DNA of 64,000 nucleotides from Acetobacter vaccinii (GCF_008365315.1 NZ_CP043506.1:2407001-2471000); one strand, 5' to 3'; positions 8,914 to 18,962 are shown, counted from the stretch's first letter. Numbers and translations are program-made. Notes: generated from the letters alone by a model not told the origin.

Positions 8914-9722
8914 TCGGTGACATCCCGGTTGTCGTCGGAGATACGATCCCACAATGACAAGAAGGAATAGTGAGCAAAAACATCCTGCCGCGCACGTTGC
9001 TCCGCACTCACGGCTGGTGGGGGCGGCGGGGGTGGCACATCAGCCGCCTGCGCAACGAGTTGGGAACGCGCTGCATCCTCGAATGTCAGAAACCGCCACG
9101 CAGCGACCTCTACGGTAGTACCCACAGTCCACACCCCGTGGTTGAACCAGATCAGGGTATTCTTATTGCCCAGTGCTCCCGCAACAATCTGTCCCTGTTC
9201 GCCGGGCTTGGGCAATGAAGGAATTCGTTCTGCAAACAGTGCTGGATCAAACAGGGCCTGATCCTGATGGAAGAAAGACGCCTCGGCGGTGATCGGCAAG
9301 AGCGGGCGACGGAAAGCAGACCAGGTCCTGCCGAAAAACGCATGTGCATGCGCTATCCCAACCACATCGGGGCGCGCCTTTTGTATCTCATCATGGTAAG
9401 GAACTCCTGATTGGTTGATCAGCTTTGGTCCCTCCACGACCGTCCCGTCTCCCGAAACAAGTGAAAGGTCAGACGCTTTGATCTTACTAAACGGAATCCC
9501 CAAAGGATTCATCCAGAAAAGATCAGGACTAATTGGATCTCTGGCGGAAAAATGCCCTGCGAGTCCATGCTCAAAACCCAGATAGCCAAACACCCGAAGT
9601 GCAATAGCCAGACGCTCCTTCCGGTGTTTCTGCTCCTCTTCTAGGGGACGAGGATCAGGGATACGGAGATCGCTTCCAGCAAGAAAAAGCTCATGATTAA
9701 AAGAAGAAACGTGCTCTGACAT
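8910..9722 (-). CDS. Class II aldolase/adducin-family protein
   Basis: This 270-residue cytoplasmic protein has the class II aldolase/adducin fold. Metal-binding histidines are visible at 125 and 127 (AHAHAFFG) and 195 (NHGVWTVG). The catalytic Glu of fuculose-phosphate aldolases, expected just before the YH at 109-110, is replaced (QSGVPYH). It is therefore of the adducin-like type, and true aldolase chemistry is not assured. It heads a minus-strand unit with an SsuA-like binding protein and an FMN monooxygenase. A second copy with the same features occurs at 51780-52574, again next to a monooxygenase. Confidence 0.85.
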   Translation of the reverse strand: MSEHVSSFNHELFLAGSDLRIPDPRPLEEEQKHRKERLAIALRVFGYLGFEHGLAGHFSARDPISPDLFWMNPLGIPFSKIKASDLSLVSGDGTVVEGPKLINQSGVPYHDEIQKARPDVVGIAHAHAFFGRTWSAFRRPLLPITAEASFFHQDQALFDPALFAERIPSLPKPGEQGQIVAGALGNKNTLIWFNHGVWTVGTTVEVAAWRFLTFEDAARSQLVAQAADVPPPPPPPAVSAEQRARQDVFAHYSFLSLWDRISDDNRDVTE

Positions 9723-10291
9723 GATAAATTACATTCCCTCCAGCGTAGTTCTAAGCATTTAAAGGGCTTAATATGAACTCGCCTATCAAATAAGGCTTAT
9801 GTCAGGTATAAAAAAAACAAATTTCCTACTGCACAAGACTGTTGTAAATTTTTTCGCCAGAATCGATGGTCTTTATAAAAATAAAGAATGTATTATTCAC
9901 GACATTGATATTGTTTATTGGATGTGATGACTGAAGATTGCATAAAACTCTTGCCTAGACCTTATGGTGAGCATGAAACGGGGGCAGGATGAGTGTTTTA
10001 CAGGTAATCAGGAAAGTACCGATCAGCGAGCGATGGGTGGACGCAGTTGGTAGATCCCACTACAGCCCTCTATCGCTTGATGGTCAGATCTCGCCTGAAC
10101 AAGAGCAATTACGTTGCACCATAATTGTTTCCTGTTGCCGATAATTTCAAAAATACCATTACTATATAGTCATTTTGCGCGAACAAAATCGCGGCATGGC
10201 CGAGGTTAGCCTCCATGCCAGCGACGTTCAGAAATGGACGATGACTATAGAAATACGACACGATATTTATCTGCAAAAGGTCAATAATACT
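9723..10291. other. Divergent intergenic region between aldolase-like gene and TonB receptor
   Basis: This AT-rich 569-base stretch must hold the promoters of the two divergent units. A 51-codon frame beginning with an ATG at 9989 (MSVLQVIRKVPISERW) ends at 10144. It has no recognisable family and no convincing ribosome-binding site, so it is not called as a gene. No terminator or riboswitch fold was recognised. Confidence 0.4.
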
Positions 10292-12658
10292 ATGTCAATC
10301 GCAGTGCGATCGTCTTTCGCTCTTGTTCTCGTATGCTCTTCTATCACTGTAAAGGATGCTCTGGCCCAGAGAAAAACGGTCAGTAGTGAAGAGCAGGTTA
10401 TTGTGACCGGGACACGTTCCAGCAATCAGAAGGCACGCAATAGCCTTAGTCCAATTTCGATCATTAACGCCAGGCAGCTGGAGGAAACAGGGCAGTCTGA
10501 CCTGAGAGATGCGATCGCTCAGCTCAGCCCTTCCGTTTCCCTTCCTCCTTTTGGTTGGGGCGGCACCGGTTCAATTCTTTCCATTAGCATGAGAGGGTTG
10601 AGCTCTAACCACGTTCTTGTGCTTGTTAACGGAAAACGGCGGCATCAAACAGCATGGATCAATACGACTGCGGCTGGAGGCAGAGGTCCAGATCCTGTCG
10701 ATCTCGACCTTATTCCAATGAGTGCGGTAGATCATATTGAAATACTGCAGGACGGAGCAGCGGCGCAATATGGCTCCGATGCTATTGCTGGTGTCGTCAA
10801 CATTATCCTGAAGAAAACACCGAACAAGTTATCCCTTCAGGCGCTGAATGGCGGATATTATCTTGGAGACGGTTTTACGACGAGCGAGTCCGCCAATTTT
10901 GGCGGTATGATTGGTAAACGGGGTTTTTATAATGTCAGTCTAGAATTCAAGCATAATGACCGTACAGCGAGAGCGGGTGAAGATAACAGGGCAGGTGTCC
11001 CGCCGGAGATGCAGAACGATATTCGACAGGAAATGGGTATTCAACCGGTTACGCGCGAGTCGGCCAGTATCAATGCAGGCTATGACATTAATGATAATGT
11101 TTCAGTCTATGCTTTTGGTACATATGGGCATGTTAACAGCCAGCAGGCTTATAACTACCGTCTTCCAGCCTATTACGCGCCGAACGGCTTTATTCCATAC
11201 GTGACAACCACGCAGAATGACTACTCATTTACAGCCGGCTTTAAAGGAAAAGTCTTTTCCAAATGGGACTGGGATATCGGTACTACCTATGGCGGCAATA
11301 TAAATGACATGGGTGGGTATAATATGTTCAATACGGCGCTTCTGGCCGCGACCGGCTCCAATCCTTCACATTTTTTTCTAGGATCTCAGTCGGATACCCA
11401 ATGGACCACGAATGCTGATATCCGACGTGCATTCGACACGGGGATTTTTGCTGCCCCCCTCAATCTGGCTTTTGGCGCGGAATACCGCTACGAAACCTAT
11501 GAGCTTGGTGCCGGAGATGCTGCCGCACGCTATCAGGCCGGGCTGTCAGGGGGTGCCGCCATACAGACAACAGATGCAAGCAATCATGGTAGAGATGTAA
11601 CCGCAGGTTATATAGATGTGGGCACAACGCTTCTACCAAAGTGGAAAATAGATCTTGCTGGCCGTTTCGAGCATTATACTGATGCAGGTGATACGGAAAC
11701 GGGCAAGGTCGCTACCCGGTATGATCTCAACAAGTTCATTTCGTTTCGTGGAACAGTCAGCAACGGCTTCCGTGCTCCTACACTTCAGGAAGAGTATTTT
11801 CAGGCGCAGAGTTCGTCCCCGACAGGAAATAGCGGGCAGGTTTCAGTCAACTCCGCTGCGGCACGATTTCTTGGGGCCAGAGCGCTCACCCCAGAACGGT
11901 CAACGAATTTTTCTGCGGGTTTTCAGCTTAACCCGATACCGCGACTGCATATCGACATTGACGCCTATCAGATTACATTACGGAACAGGATCGTAAGTGG
12001 CGGCACCTATAGTGGCGCGGAAGCTATTGAGGCCTTGGAGCTCAATGGCTGGTCACCCGGCGCTGCCATAACGCCAAATGCTGTCCATACGACATTTTTT
12101 ACAAACGGTGCGAATACCCGGACGCGCGGCCTAGATGCAACTGCGCGCTATGACATTAATCTGCGCCAGAATGGAGACCTGAAAATAGATGTGGGATTGA
12201 ATTTAAATAAAACTGTGATTTTATCAGAAAAAAATGATCTCCATGGAAATCCTCTATTAAACGCGCAGCAGCGCGCATTTTTGACGTCCTATACACCTAA
12301 GAGCAAACTGATCTTTGGTGGTCGCTGGACCGTTGGAAATTTCGATCTTTCCGTTCATGAAATCCGCTACGGGCAGACAACATCACAGCTCACTTACTAT
12401 AGTGGCCCTAATGCGTATTCAACGTCAGTGTTTCAGAAGTTCACACAAACGCCGAGATGGCAGACGGATATCGAACTTGGCTATAAAGTAAACAATCAGT
12501 TGCATGTCGCCCTTGGCGCCAACAATCTGTTCAATTCATACCTGAAAAAACTTCCTGTAGCGAACAGATATATTGGGTCGAACCGCTATGATGCAAATGT
12601 TGCGCAGATGAGCTGGAGCGGCGGCTTCTATTACCTCCGTTTAAATTATACTCTATGA
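10292..12658 (+). CDS. TonB-dependent outer-membrane receptor
   Basis: This is a TonB-gated outer-membrane beta-barrel transporter of about 788 residues. It has a signal peptide ending at a DALAQ-type cleavage site. The TonB-box-like EEQVIVTGTRS comes next, then a plug domain with ISMRGLSSNHVLVLVNGKR and IEILQDGAAAQYGSDAIAGVVN. The barrel contains the late motifs SNGFRAPTLQEEYF and LGANNLFNS and ends in an aromatic-rich strand. Start 10292 is preferred over the longer upstream frame because it begins the signal peptide. The neighbouring binding proteins and monooxygenases suggest an organosulfur or related ligand, but the receptor alone does not show this. Confidence 0.9.
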   Translation: MSIAVRSSFALVLVCSSITVKDALAQRKTVSSEEQVIVTGTRSSNQKARNSLSPISIINARQLEETGQSDLRDAIAQLSPSVSLPPFGWGGTGSILSISMRGLSSNHVLVLVNGKRRHQTAWINTTAAGGRGPDPVDLDLIPMSAVDHIEILQDGAAAQYGSDAIAGVVNIILKKTPNKLSLQALNGGYYLGDGFTTSESANFGGMIGKRGFYNVSLEFKHNDRTARAGEDNRAGVPPEMQNDIRQEMGIQPVTRESASINAGYDINDNVSVYAFGTYGHVNSQQAYNYRLPAYYAPNGFIPYVTTTQNDYSFTAGFKGKVFSKWDWDIGTTYGGNINDMGGYNMFNTALLAATGSNPSHFFLGSQSDTQWTTNADIRRAFDTGIFAAPLNLAFGAEYRYETYELGAGDAAARYQAGLSGGAAIQTTDASNHGRDVTAGYIDVGTTLLPKWKIDLAGRFEHYTDAGDTETGKVATRYDLNKFISFRGTVSNGFRAPTLQEEYFQAQSSSPTGNSGQVSVNSAAARFLGARALTPERSTNFSAGFQLNPIPRLHIDIDAYQITLRNRIVSGGTYSGAEAIEALELNGWSPGAAITPNAVHTTFFTNGANTRTRGLDATARYDINLRQNGDLKIDVGLNLNKTVILSEKNDLHGNPLLNAQQRAFLTSYTPKSKLIFGGRWTVGNFDLSVHEIRYGQTTSQLTYYSGPNAYSTSVFQKFTQTPRWQTDIELGYKVNNQLHVALGANNLFNSYLKKLPVANRYIGSNRYDANVAQMSWSGGFYYLRLNYTL

Positions 12659-12950
12659 TGAAGGTCGCTGCGAACAAATTGGAGACATTGAAAAATCATT
12701 GATTGAATTCGCAGTGCTCTGATTTTCGCTTTGTATATTAAATATATTATAGGCAAAACACTTCTATTTTTCATGTTTCTGCGTTGATTATTTCCAGAAA
12801 TAGGACGCGGTCTATAATTATAGACACTATTAGCCCGCCCGATCCTCATGAGGGTCGGGGGAGTTCCTACAGTTGAGACAAGCAGTCCTGTCAGTGATTT
12901 CTGATCAACTTTCTTCGAAGCTCTTCCGTTTGTATCACTCATCACCTTGC

Positions 12951-14358
12951 TTAACACTACAGTTGCATTTTGTGTCGTGAGTGAAAGCGCATAGCGTTGG
13001 CCTGATGTGTTCGTCGAAAGACGGACCATCTGAGGATATGGGCGACGGGTAGGCGGCGTTGTGCAAGCTTTACAACGATGCGCCTGATTTCCTGTATGGA
13101 CCATCGGATAAGGATGATCGTGTTCTGCGTTGTGTTTTTTTCGGTTTCAGTGAGTTTGCCTGATACCGCACACTTGCCATGACGGCATAGGCAAGCATGA
13201 CCAAAGAGACATGCCGATGCCAACCATGCCAGGAACGGGTTTCGTTATGATCGAGACCGAATTCGTTTTTGGCTGCTTCGAAACATTCTTCGATCCTCCA
13301 GCGCGTTCCTTCAACGTTCACGAGTTCCTGTATGGTCATCCCTTTCGGACACCAAGTCGTAAAATAGGCGAGGTCTCCATCGACGATGGTCCGACGGATC
13401 AACAGGCCACGTGTCCATGATCCGGCAATAGGGCAGTCAAATTCTTCAGCATCCAGATCGGCAAGCGCAAGATATGCCCAGTCATACAGTCGCTCACCCT
13501 TTGTGCCGTGCCCCGCAGACAGGCGGTGCCAGTCATTCTCTGACAGAGCCGCAGCAATATCTCTTGCTTCTCCTGCAATCAGCGGGTCTGTTGCCCATGA
13601 CCCGAACCAGTGATTGCCTTTGACGCCAAGGACATATCCTATTCCTGCCCGACGAAGTGTGCGTTCCATATCGCCGACGCCATACACGCTGTCTGCTGCG
13701 ACCCAGCGGAAGGGCACGCCTGCGCTCGATCATCATCGAGGCCAACGCCGGTTTGGTTGCAAACACCACGTCATCGGGAACGTGGGTCTGCTGGAGGCGC
13801 TCACGGTTCGATGTCCAGTCTTGCGGGAGATACAGGGCGCGGTCAATAAAGGCATGGCCACGCGCTGAGACATAGGTGGCAAATACCCCAATCTGGCAGT
13901 TCGTGATCTTGCCGGCAGATCCCGTATACTGCCGCCCGACACCGCATGACGCCTGACCTTTCTTCAGAAAACCGGTCTCATCAATCACCAGTACACCATC
14001 TTCAGTGCCCAGATGCTCGATCACATATTCCCTCACGACATCACGAAGAGCATCGGCATCCCAGCGCCCGCGCCCCAAAAGTGCCTGCTGCCGCCAGGGA
14101 CCGGGATCTCCTGCGGCTTCTGCCCGCATCCAACCTGTCTTGCGTGGATCATTGCCAATTAAAACATCAAGGAAAGAACACGCTGAATCCGCGACACGCT
14201 TTTGCGTAAACAGTGGAGCAATCCGCTCCTTGGCTGATCGAAGCGAACGCACCCATAATTCCAGCGTCTCTTCAACAGACGCACCACCAGTCATCATATC
14301 CTGAATCATGGTTATTCATAGAGTCAGAACTCAACACAATATGCAACTGTAGTGTTAA
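12951..14358 (-). mobile_element. IS701-family insertion sequence, about 1.4 kb
   Basis: The ends are inverted copies: CACTACAGTTGCAT at 12955-12968 matches perfectly the reverse complement of 14341-14354, with further imperfect pairing inward. Both ends are flanked by TTAA (12951-12954 and 14355-14358), which fits a 4-base target duplication. The single transposase gene fills the element on the minus strand. Size, end structure and protein fit the IS701 family, and the Acetobacter element IS1452 is a plausible close relative (from memory). Because the transposase is frameshifted, this copy cannot move on its own. Confidence 0.85.
12957..14309 (-). pseudogene. IS701-family transposase, frameshifted
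   Basis: The transposase reads from an ATG at 14309 (MIQDMMTGGASVEETLELW) through VLVIDETGFLKKG, which holds the first catalytic Asp. Near 13720-13735 the frame changes, apparently by loss of two bases. It continues as PFRWVAADSVYGVGDMER (second Asp) and WRIEECFEAAKNEFGLDHNE (catalytic Glu region). A second frame change near 13130-13150 leads into LIRWSIQEIRRIVVKLAQRR, the normal family C-terminus, with the stop inside the left terminal repeat. All parts of the DDE enzyme are present but in three frames, so no functional protein is expected without recoding. Confidence 0.88.
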
Positions 14359-14545
14359 CTGACAACACGCTCTAAGTTAAAGTTTAGGGCCGTTCAGAGT
14401 GAGTTCTGTCAAATTTTTATACTTTACGGTGCGCGGCCCTTTAGGCTGCATCAGCACATTCGGTCATATATCGCCTCATTGGTGTTGTAACTCGTCCTAT
14501 GCTTGGTGTTTGGATGGTTGCGAGATCGTTCATCCTGTGCAAGAA

Positions 14546-14564
14546 AATGCGAACGAGTCTTATT
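14546..14564 (+). promoter_or_regulatory. Fur-box-like site before the sigma factor gene
   Basis: The sequence AATGCGAACGAGTCTTATT lies 45 bases ahead of the sigma-factor start. Its left half AATGCGA is identical to that of the perfect palindrome in front of the siderophore receptor (16395-16413), and the right half matches in 5 of 7 bases. An iron-responsive repressor is the likely binder; this is inferred from the pattern and the gene context. Confidence 0.5.
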
Positions 14565-14609
14565 TACCGTTTGCCATGAGAAGGCAACACGCCCCAGGAG
14601 GTCTCCTTT

Positions 14610-15116
14610 TTGAAGGGGAAACGTACATCGCTTCAGCTTTACGAGGCTCATCGAGAGCGTTTGCTGAACTACGCGAATCGTTTGTCGGGAGACCGTACTC
14701 TGGCGGAAGACATAGTTCAGGATGTATGGCTTCTTTTTGCCCGTCAGCCCGTCGAGCACATTAGCGCGCCCCTGCAGTATCTTCGTACTATTGTTCGTAA
14801 TCTGTTCATAACCCGTCTTCGCCGCACTGCTGACGAAGAGACAAAGGATGTGGATTTCGACACAGTTGTTGAAGGAATAGCAGATCATGCTGCCTCCCCG
14901 GAGCAGGCGGTCAGTGCACGCGAGACTCTCGCCCGAGTGCTCGCTGTGGTTGACGCAATGCCGCTGCGCCAGGCTGAAGCCTTCAAACTCTATTATTTCG
15001 AAGGGCTGAAGCTGCGCGAGATTGCGGCCCGTCTCGATCTGTCCATCCCGATGGTGCATCGGCTGATCGCCGATGGCATGACGATTTGCGATCGGATTTA
15101 TGAGGAAGGACTCTGA
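14610..15116 (+). CDS. ECF sigma factor of a siderophore system (FecI type)
   Basis: This is a 168-residue FecI-like sigma factor. Region 2 is at about 9-75 (LAEDIVQDVWLLFARQP, then PLQYLRTIVRNLFITRLRR). Region 4 is at about 108-160 (MPLRQAEAFKLYYFEGLKLR followed by the EIAARLDLSIPMVHRLI helix-turn-helix). It begins with a TTG at 14610 served by a strong AGGAGG site 8 bases upstream. The next two genes encode FecR and a FecA-like receptor with a signalling domain, so it very likely drives transcription of that receptor when the siderophore is bound. A Fur-box-like site lies upstream. Confidence 0.92.
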   Translation: MKGKRTSLQLYEAHRERLLNYANRLSGDRTLAEDIVQDVWLLFARQPVEHISAPLQYLRTIVRNLFITRLRRTADEETKDVDFDTVVEGIADHAASPEQAVSARETLARVLAVVDAMPLRQAEAFKLYYFEGLKLREIAARLDLSIPMVHRLIADGMTICDRIYEEGL

Positions 15117-15250
15117 TCCGTCGTGTTGCCCCTGGAATTGATGAAAAAAGACCTACGTTCATACGTCTTAGAAAATAGGGGCAAGGGATCGCAGGCGCGT
15201 GGGCGGATATTTCCATTTGTCATCCTCTGGCTCTGGAGATCGTGCGCGTG

Positions 15251-16207
15251 ATGACTGAACAGCGAACACCCCAGCAGGCAGCCGCGGATTGGTATCTTTT
15301 TCTTCGGGAAGATCCTGATGACGAGGATATAAAAGCCAGGTTCGAGCAATGGTTGAGCGAAGATGATGCTCATGCTGCGGCTTGGGCGCGTATGAATGTA
15401 ACGACCTCAAAGATTATCTCCGCTGCCACGCTGCATCAGTCTGTTTACGCTGCCCAACGGCGTCATGAACCGACAAGGAGACGTCACGTTTGGCATTTCA
15501 GGCGTTTCTTCTTTCCGATTGCCGCTGCTGCTACCGCATGTGCTGTTGCCATACTGAACGGGCCGGATTTACTCCTACAGTTACGGGCGGACTACATCAC
15601 GCCTGTTGCCGATATCCGTGACCTCCGCCTTTCCGATGGCAGTGCTGTGACGCTGGCCCCGCATTCGGCTATTGCCGTCGATATGACGTCCACCGTGCGA
15701 AGTGTCCGGCTCCTGAGGGGGGAGGCGTTGTTTGACGTTCGTCATGATGCGGCACGTCCCTTCCGTGTGTTGGCGGCCGATGTCGAGGCCACTGATATCG
15801 GCACAGTGTTTGATGTGCGGATGGAGGAGGGGGCTACTACGGTCGCCGTACGTCAGGGCGCGGTCCATGTTCGTGAACGTGGAAAGGCGGATCGTGATCT
15901 TCAGGCTGGCGAGTGGATCCGTGTTTCCGACGACGTCGTTACAGGAAGCATGCCATCTGAAATGATAGGGGCCTGGCGCGACAGAACATTGATTGCGGAC
16001 AACCAGACAATCAAGCAGATGATAACATTCCTTCGCCCGTGGACCAAAGCACGGATTGTGCTGACCAGCCAAGCTTTGGGTGAGAAGCGGGTAACCGGGA
16101 CCTATGACCTCCATAAGCCTGAGGCATCTCTTCGCCTGATCGTCGGTTCTTATGGTGGAACAGTCAAATCGATAACACCGTGGTTTGATTTCGTGAGTGG
16201 GCGCTGA
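15251..16207 (+). CDS. FecR-family anti-sigma/sigma regulator
   Basis: This inner-membrane transducer has an N-terminal cytoplasmic DUF4880 segment (AAADWYLFLREDPDD, then FEQWLSEDDAHAAAWARM) and one transmembrane helix (FFFPIAAAATACAVAILNG). The periplasmic FecR domain follows, with DLRLSDGSAVTLAPHSAIAV, RLLRGEALFDVRHDAARPF and DIGTVFDVRMEEGATTVAVR. It sits between its sigma factor and the STN-domain receptor. ATG 15251 is used; in-frame GTG codons at 15242 and 15248 are alternatives. It is of normal family length (about 318 residues). Confidence 0.9.
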   Translation: MTEQRTPQQAAADWYLFLREDPDDEDIKARFEQWLSEDDAHAAAWARMNVTTSKIISAATLHQSVYAAQRRHEPTRRRHVWHFRRFFFPIAAAATACAVAILNGPDLLLQLRADYITPVADIRDLRLSDGSAVTLAPHSAIAVDMTSTVRSVRLLRGEALFDVRHDAARPFRVLAADVEATDIGTVFDVRMEEGATTVAVRQGAVHVRERGKADRDLQAGEWIRVSDDVVTGSMPSEMIGAWRDRTLIADNQTIKQMITFLRPWTKARIVLTSQALGEKRVTGTYDLHKPEASLRLIVGSYGGTVKSITPWFDFVSGR

Positions 16208-16394
16208 TTTATTCTGTCCAAGTTGTTGCACACTTCTGAAGGCATAAAAGTGAGTGTGCCGGATAGTCTACACCCGTGTGAATAAAAAACTTTTTTCAAT
16301 GAGACAAACAGGCACGCTTCTGCTTCGTTAAAAAAATTATTCTTTTTTGGTTAAAAATTCATCCGTAGGCGCATCTCTAGAATTAAGAGCTTGG

Positions 16395-16413
16395 AATGCG
16401 AATAAATCGCATT
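16395..16413 (+). promoter_or_regulatory. Fur-box-like 19-base palindrome
   Basis: AATGCGA and TCGCATT are perfect inverted repeats separated by ATAAA. The site is 26 bases before the ATG of the siderophore receptor, where it would block transcription or its start. Length and symmetry are those of a Fur operator, and a related site precedes the sigma factor gene. The identity of the binding protein is inferred. Confidence 0.6.
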
Positions 16414-16439
16414 TTGGCGAACGGTGTGACTGAAAACGA

Positions 16440-18962
16440 ATGAAGAAAAGAGCCGCGCGAATGGACCTGAATGTCTGCCCTGGAAAGGCACTTGCCCCGA
16501 AATCCGACAAAAATTTTCTCATTACCTCGATCGTGCTTCTGGCAGCCACGACTATGCTGACGTCACTCACTAGCGGGACAGCGGTTGCTCAAACTGTCAT
16601 GACCTCACCAAAAGTGGCGCCTGTGCAAGAGCATGGTTCTATCAACTTCAACATTCCCGCAGGCTCTCTTTCCAGCGTGCTCACGGCTTTCAGTATTCAG
16701 GCACACACGCCCCTGGGTTCGCAGGCGCCGATGCTGGCTGGTAAATCCTCTTCCGGTTTGCAGGGAAGGTTTACATCGTCCGATGCGCTCTCGCGTCTAC
16801 TGCAAGGTAGTGGGCTGACGTACCGGGTCACGACCGATCATGCTTTCCAGATAATTCCAGTTTCTAATACTATCATGCTTGGACCGGTGCGGGTGGGGGG
16901 CATACTTCGGAGTTCAGTGCCTCCCACCGCGATGATCGGAAATCTGCCGCCGACGCTTCCTGGTGGCGAGATTGCACGCGGTGGACAACTTGGAATGCTC
17001 GGCAATAAAGACGTCATGGATACGCCGTTCAGTACGACGAGTTATACGGCAGAGTTTATTCAGAACCGTCAGATACGTAACATCCGGGATGCGTTGAAGG
17101 ACGATCCTTCGATCCGTGGAACATGGGCGACAGGTTCTGCTGGAAATGAACAGGTCATGATACGGGGGTTCAGTATCCCGACGAGCGGCATTTCCTTTGG
17201 TGGTCTTTACGGAATGCTTTCCACCTCATCCGTGTTGACGGAACTTGCAGAGCGCGTCGAAGTTTTGCGAGGCCCAGGTGCTTTGATGAATGGCATGTCA
17301 CCAGACGGTAATATAGGCGGAACTATCAATATTGTTCCCAAGCGTGCTCATGACAAAGCCTTAACCCGAGTAGAAGCGGATTATACATCGAACCTGCAAT
17401 TTGGCGGTCAGGCCGATGTCGGGAGACGTTTTGGAAAAGAGAAGCAGCTTGGGGTTCGTCTGAATGGAATGATACGTTCGGGCCCGACGGCCATTGCCCG
17501 AAGTGATCTGAAAACAGCTCTCGTTGGTGCAGGTGTTGATTTGCGGCTACGGCATGTTCGCCTATCAACCGATTTTGGATACCAATATCGCGAAATCGAC
17601 GGTGTTCTGCCCTATCTTGCTTTGGGGGCGGGAGTGCCTGTGCCAGATGCGGCAAAAGTTCCTCAAAATCTGGGGGCGAGCTGGGGCTATAACAGGACGG
17701 AGGATATATTCGGAGTTTTCCGGGCTGAAGTGGATATTTTTCGTAATGTGACGGCCTATGGAAGTGTAGGCGTTCACGATTCAACATTTGAGGGGATATA
17801 CCCGGCAAGCGTAACGCTGACAAATCAAAACGGCACAGCATCAACCTCCAAACCTCTGGCTATCGCTGATCATGATCGTAACATTACAGCTGACGTCGGG
17901 GTGAGGGGGAAGGTTGAGACCGGTCCGGTCACGCAGAATATTGTTGTCTCAGCCAATCGTTACAATCTGGTTCGGGATGAAGCGTGGGGATTTAGTGCTT
18001 CAGGGTATCCTGTTAACATATATAAAAGGTCTTATATCCCTCGTTCGGATATTTCTGTCCCTGGAAACCTTCCTCTCTATTCATCGTCGACTTTATCCAG
18101 TCTGGCTTTCGCAGACACGATTTCAGCCCTGGATAAACGAATTCAGGTTACGGCTGGCCTGCGTGTACAACGGGTACAATCTGCAAATTTCAGTGCGACA
18201 ACGGGTCTTAAGACAAGCAGCTATGACAAAACTGCTCTGAGCCCGGCAGTCATGGCGGTATTCAAGCCGTTAAAAAACGTCTCGATATACGGGAACTGGA
18301 TACAGGGGCTTCAGCAGGGGAGTGTTGTCGGGACGACATACGCCAATGCTGGTGAAATATTTGCGCCTTATAAATCGACGCAATACGAACTTGGTGTAAA
18401 AGCTGATTTCAAGAAAATCATTCTAACATTCGATGTTTTCCAGATATCACAGCCCAGTACGGTCTATGATGTCGTGACCAACATTATGTCGTTGAATGGC
18501 GAGCAGAGAAATCGCGGACTGGAGCTCAATATCGCAGGTGAGATTGTTCACGGGCTCCATGCAACGGGTGGCCTCATGCTGATCGATCCGGTTCTGAAGA
18601 AGACACAAGGCGGCCTTTACAATGGACAACGAGCCCCCAATGTGTCGCCCATTAATTTCAATATGGGCCTGGATTATTCTATTCCTTTTGTGAAGGGACT
18701 GTCGGTTAATACCGATATTATCTATACCAGTTCACAATACATAGAAAATCCCTCTCCCCGCAGAAGTGTGCCCGGTTGGGTCAGGCTGGATATGGGGGCG
18801 CGTTACGTGATGCCTAATCCGGCCACTGATGCAGGAAAGATCACTCTGTTCCTGAACGTTGATAACGTTACCAACGCGCGCTACTGGAATGCCGGAGGCT
18901 ATAACAATCTTACGCTGGGGGCACCGCGTACATTCCGTTTCGCGGTTGCGGCAGACTTCTGA
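16440..18962 (+). CDS. TonB-dependent siderophore receptor with signalling (STN) domain, FecA/FpvA type
   Basis: This is an 840-residue outer-membrane receptor. A signal sequence (about 27-51, ending SGTAVAQ) is followed by the periplasmic STN signalling domain at about 62-130 (INFNIPAGSLSSVLTAFSIQ ... GLTYRVTTDHAFQIIPV). A plug with MDTPFSTTSYTAEFIQNRQI and RVEVLRGPGALMNGM comes next, and then a beta barrel ending in the aromatic FRFAVAADF. The STN domain touches FecR, so the protein both imports a ferric siderophore and induces its own operon through the linked FecI/FecR pair. The plug and barrel are of the TonB-siderophore type. The siderophore itself cannot be named. Confidence 0.92.
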   Translation: MKKRAARMDLNVCPGKALAPKSDKNFLITSIVLLAATTMLTSLTSGTAVAQTVMTSPKVAPVQEHGSINFNIPAGSLSSVLTAFSIQAHTPLGSQAPMLAGKSSSGLQGRFTSSDALSRLLQGSGLTYRVTTDHAFQIIPVSNTIMLGPVRVGGILRSSVPPTAMIGNLPPTLPGGEIARGGQLGMLGNKDVMDTPFSTTSYTAEFIQNRQIRNIRDALKDDPSIRGTWATGSAGNEQVMIRGFSIPTSGISFGGLYGMLSTSSVLTELAERVEVLRGPGALMNGMSPDGNIGGTINIVPKRAHDKALTRVEADYTSNLQFGGQADVGRRFGKEKQLGVRLNGMIRSGPTAIARSDLKTALVGAGVDLRLRHVRLSTDFGYQYREIDGVLPYLALGAGVPVPDAAKVPQNLGASWGYNRTEDIFGVFRAEVDIFRNVTAYGSVGVHDSTFEGIYPASVTLTNQNGTASTSKPLAIADHDRNITADVGVRGKVETGPVTQNIVVSANRYNLVRDEAWGFSASGYPVNIYKRSYIPRSDISVPGNLPLYSSSTLSSLAFADTISALDKRIQVTAGLRVQRVQSANFSATTGLKTSSYDKTALSPAVMAVFKPLKNVSIYGNWIQGLQQGSVVGTTYANAGEIFAPYKSTQYELGVKADFKKIILTFDVFQISQPSTVYDVVTNIMSLNGEQRNRGLELNIAGEIVHGLHATGGLMLIDPVLKKTQGGLYNGQRAPNVSPINFNMGLDYSIPFVKGLSVNTDIIYTSSQYIENPSPRRSVPGWVRLDMGARYVMPNPATDAGKITLFLNVDNVTNARYWNAGGYNNLTLGAPRTFRFAVAADF

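Noticed and set aside
9989..10144. 51-codon frame upstream of a TonB receptor
   Set aside because: No recognisable family, signal peptide or convincing ribosome-binding site; it could be a leader peptide but nothing supports it.
14451..15059. 202-codon minus-strand frame over the sigma factor gene
   Set aside because: The opposite strand has a complete ECF sigma factor with a strong start site; the antisense frame shows no family.
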